From Gemmataceae bacterium (lineage in GTDB: Bacteria; Planctomycetota; Planctomycetia; Gemmatales; Gemmataceae), in the NCBI GenBank assembly GCA_019636445.1, contig JAHBXO010000031.1, forward strand, positions 1 to 64,000: 64,000 nt of DNA. Reading direction: 5' to 3'. Below, piece after piece: positions 63,599-64,000 of the stretch. The translations under genes and the position numbers were made by a program. Numbering within the stretch: position 1 is the first letter of the stretch; every line of letters begins with the position of its first letter. The notes beneath the pieces were generated by a model that saw only the letters and a list, made by a program, of their open reading frames with translations, did no database searches and was not told where the DNA came from.

Positions 63599-64000
63599 TC
63601 AGTTGAAGTTCGGTTCCGCGTCCAGGTCGTCCGGGGCGAACTCGCCCAATCGCCATTTCTCGACCGCCAGGGCCGCCATGGCTGCGTTGTCGGTGCAGAG
63701 GCTCATCGGCGGGATCAACAGCTCGACTCCTTCCTTGGCGCACATCGCCTGCAGACTTGCACGGAGCGCTTGGTTCGCCGTCACTCCCCCGCCGACCGCC
63801 AGGCGCTGCAATCCGGTCTTTCGCAGCGCTTGCCGGCACTTGAGCGTCAGCACGTCCACGACGGCGGCCTGGAAACTCGCGGCGAGATCGGCGAGCCGTT
63901 GGCCGGAGGGTGGATCACCTGCCGACAGGTTTTGGCCGTGGCAGGCATAGAGCACGGCCGTCTTCAACCCGCTGAAGCTGAACTCGAGGCGGTCGTCGTG
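63599..64000 (-). CDS. tsaD: tRNA N6-threonylcarbamoyladenosine transferase TsaD, 5' truncated
   Basis: The C-terminal 133 residues of TsaD (Kae1/OSGEP); the gene continues beyond the window. The visible start matches the conserved FSFSGLKTAVL block. It has the ASH-fold segment LAVGGGVTANQALRASL with its G-G-G-V-x-x-N-x-x-L-R motif and the PPMSLCTDNAAMAALA block with the D-N-A metal/substrate site. TsaD, with TsaB/TsaE, transfers threonylcarbamoyl to A37 of ANN-decoding tRNAs. The stop is a TGA (minus strand) at 63599-63601. The start codon and N-terminal metal motif are outside. Confidence 0.94.
   Translation of the reverse strand, partial: HDDRLEFSFSGLKTAVLYACHGQNLSAGDPPSGQRLADLAASFQAAVVDVLTLKCRQALRKTGLQRLAVGGGVTANQALRASLQAMCAKEGVELLIPPMSLCTDNAAMAALAVEKWRLGEFAPDDLDAEPNFN

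Overview
The window is about 64 kb of high-GC bacterial chromosome with about 47 protein genes on both strands. It looks like a planctomycete, most likely of the Gemmataceae. The evidence is the family content: a DUF1559 pseudopilin with the H-X9-DG end, two DUF1501 proteins with twin-arginine leaders, a sulfatase, a DUF255/DsbD-like fusion, a glucose/sorbosone dehydrogenase fused to haem-binding motifs, large extracellular proteins starting with an LE-x-RD-x-P motif, leucine-rich repeats of the T-D-A-G type, and a Gemmata-type paralogue family (13438-14136). No rRNA, tRNA, CRISPR array, prophage or transposase was recognised.

Layout. 1-1790 is the 3' part of a leucine-rich-repeat protein. 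1812-5378 (minus) is a large beta-helix/cadherin-like surface protein. 5607-13034 is a surface-glycan type run: an MMPL/RND transporter, a coiled-coil protein, a 1009-residue multi-domain glycosyltransferase and a second GT4 enzyme. After a cupin and the Gemmata-family gene comes a large palindromic repeat. 14338-20810 holds a CBM9/sorbosone dehydrogenase/haem protein and a tightly coupled lipid-linked sugar set (flippase-like membrane protein, polyprenyl-phosphate GT2, GT-C enzyme). 20828-25349 has an FHA-GAF-sigma54 activator, a pseudopilin, and a TPR protein ending in two RNA-polymerase alpha-CTD modules. 25398-33745 is a mix of thioredoxin lipoprotein, DUF3592, sulfatase, ankyrin, nuclease-like, MgtE-like, zinc-ribbon membrane and PfkB genes.

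33822-40818 is the housekeeping centre: an ABC ATPase, nusA, infB (TTG start), a possible cysteine-peptidase-like protein and ylxP/DUF503. rimP and rbfA are not at their usual places. 40819-49468 has a secreted hypothetical, an HAE1-type RND pump with its adaptor, a beta-propeller-like protein and a DUF1501 protein. 49539-61193 is accessory metabolism: a DUF255/DsbD fusion, a class III aminotransferase carrying an internal heptamer repeat, HAD, DUF1643, DUF1501, a Gfo/Idh/MocA oxidoreductase, a serine beta-lactamase-like protein, ThuA and DUF3500. 61301-61893 is a ParD/ParE-type toxin-antitoxin pair. 61958-63001 is an FG-GAP/VCBS surface protein. A 43-codon basic mini-gene with its own terminator follows, and the window ends inside tsaD.

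The most unusual signals are non-coding. One is a two-copy 78-bp double palindrome whose arms differ between copies by a paired, stem-preserving change. Two other long perfect or near-perfect inverted repeats lie at gene ends. A five-copy 7-bp tandem repeat sits inside the aminotransferase frame and could act as a frame switch. On the protein side, the TPR/tandem alpha-CTD protein and the 1009-residue glycosyltransferase fusion stand out.
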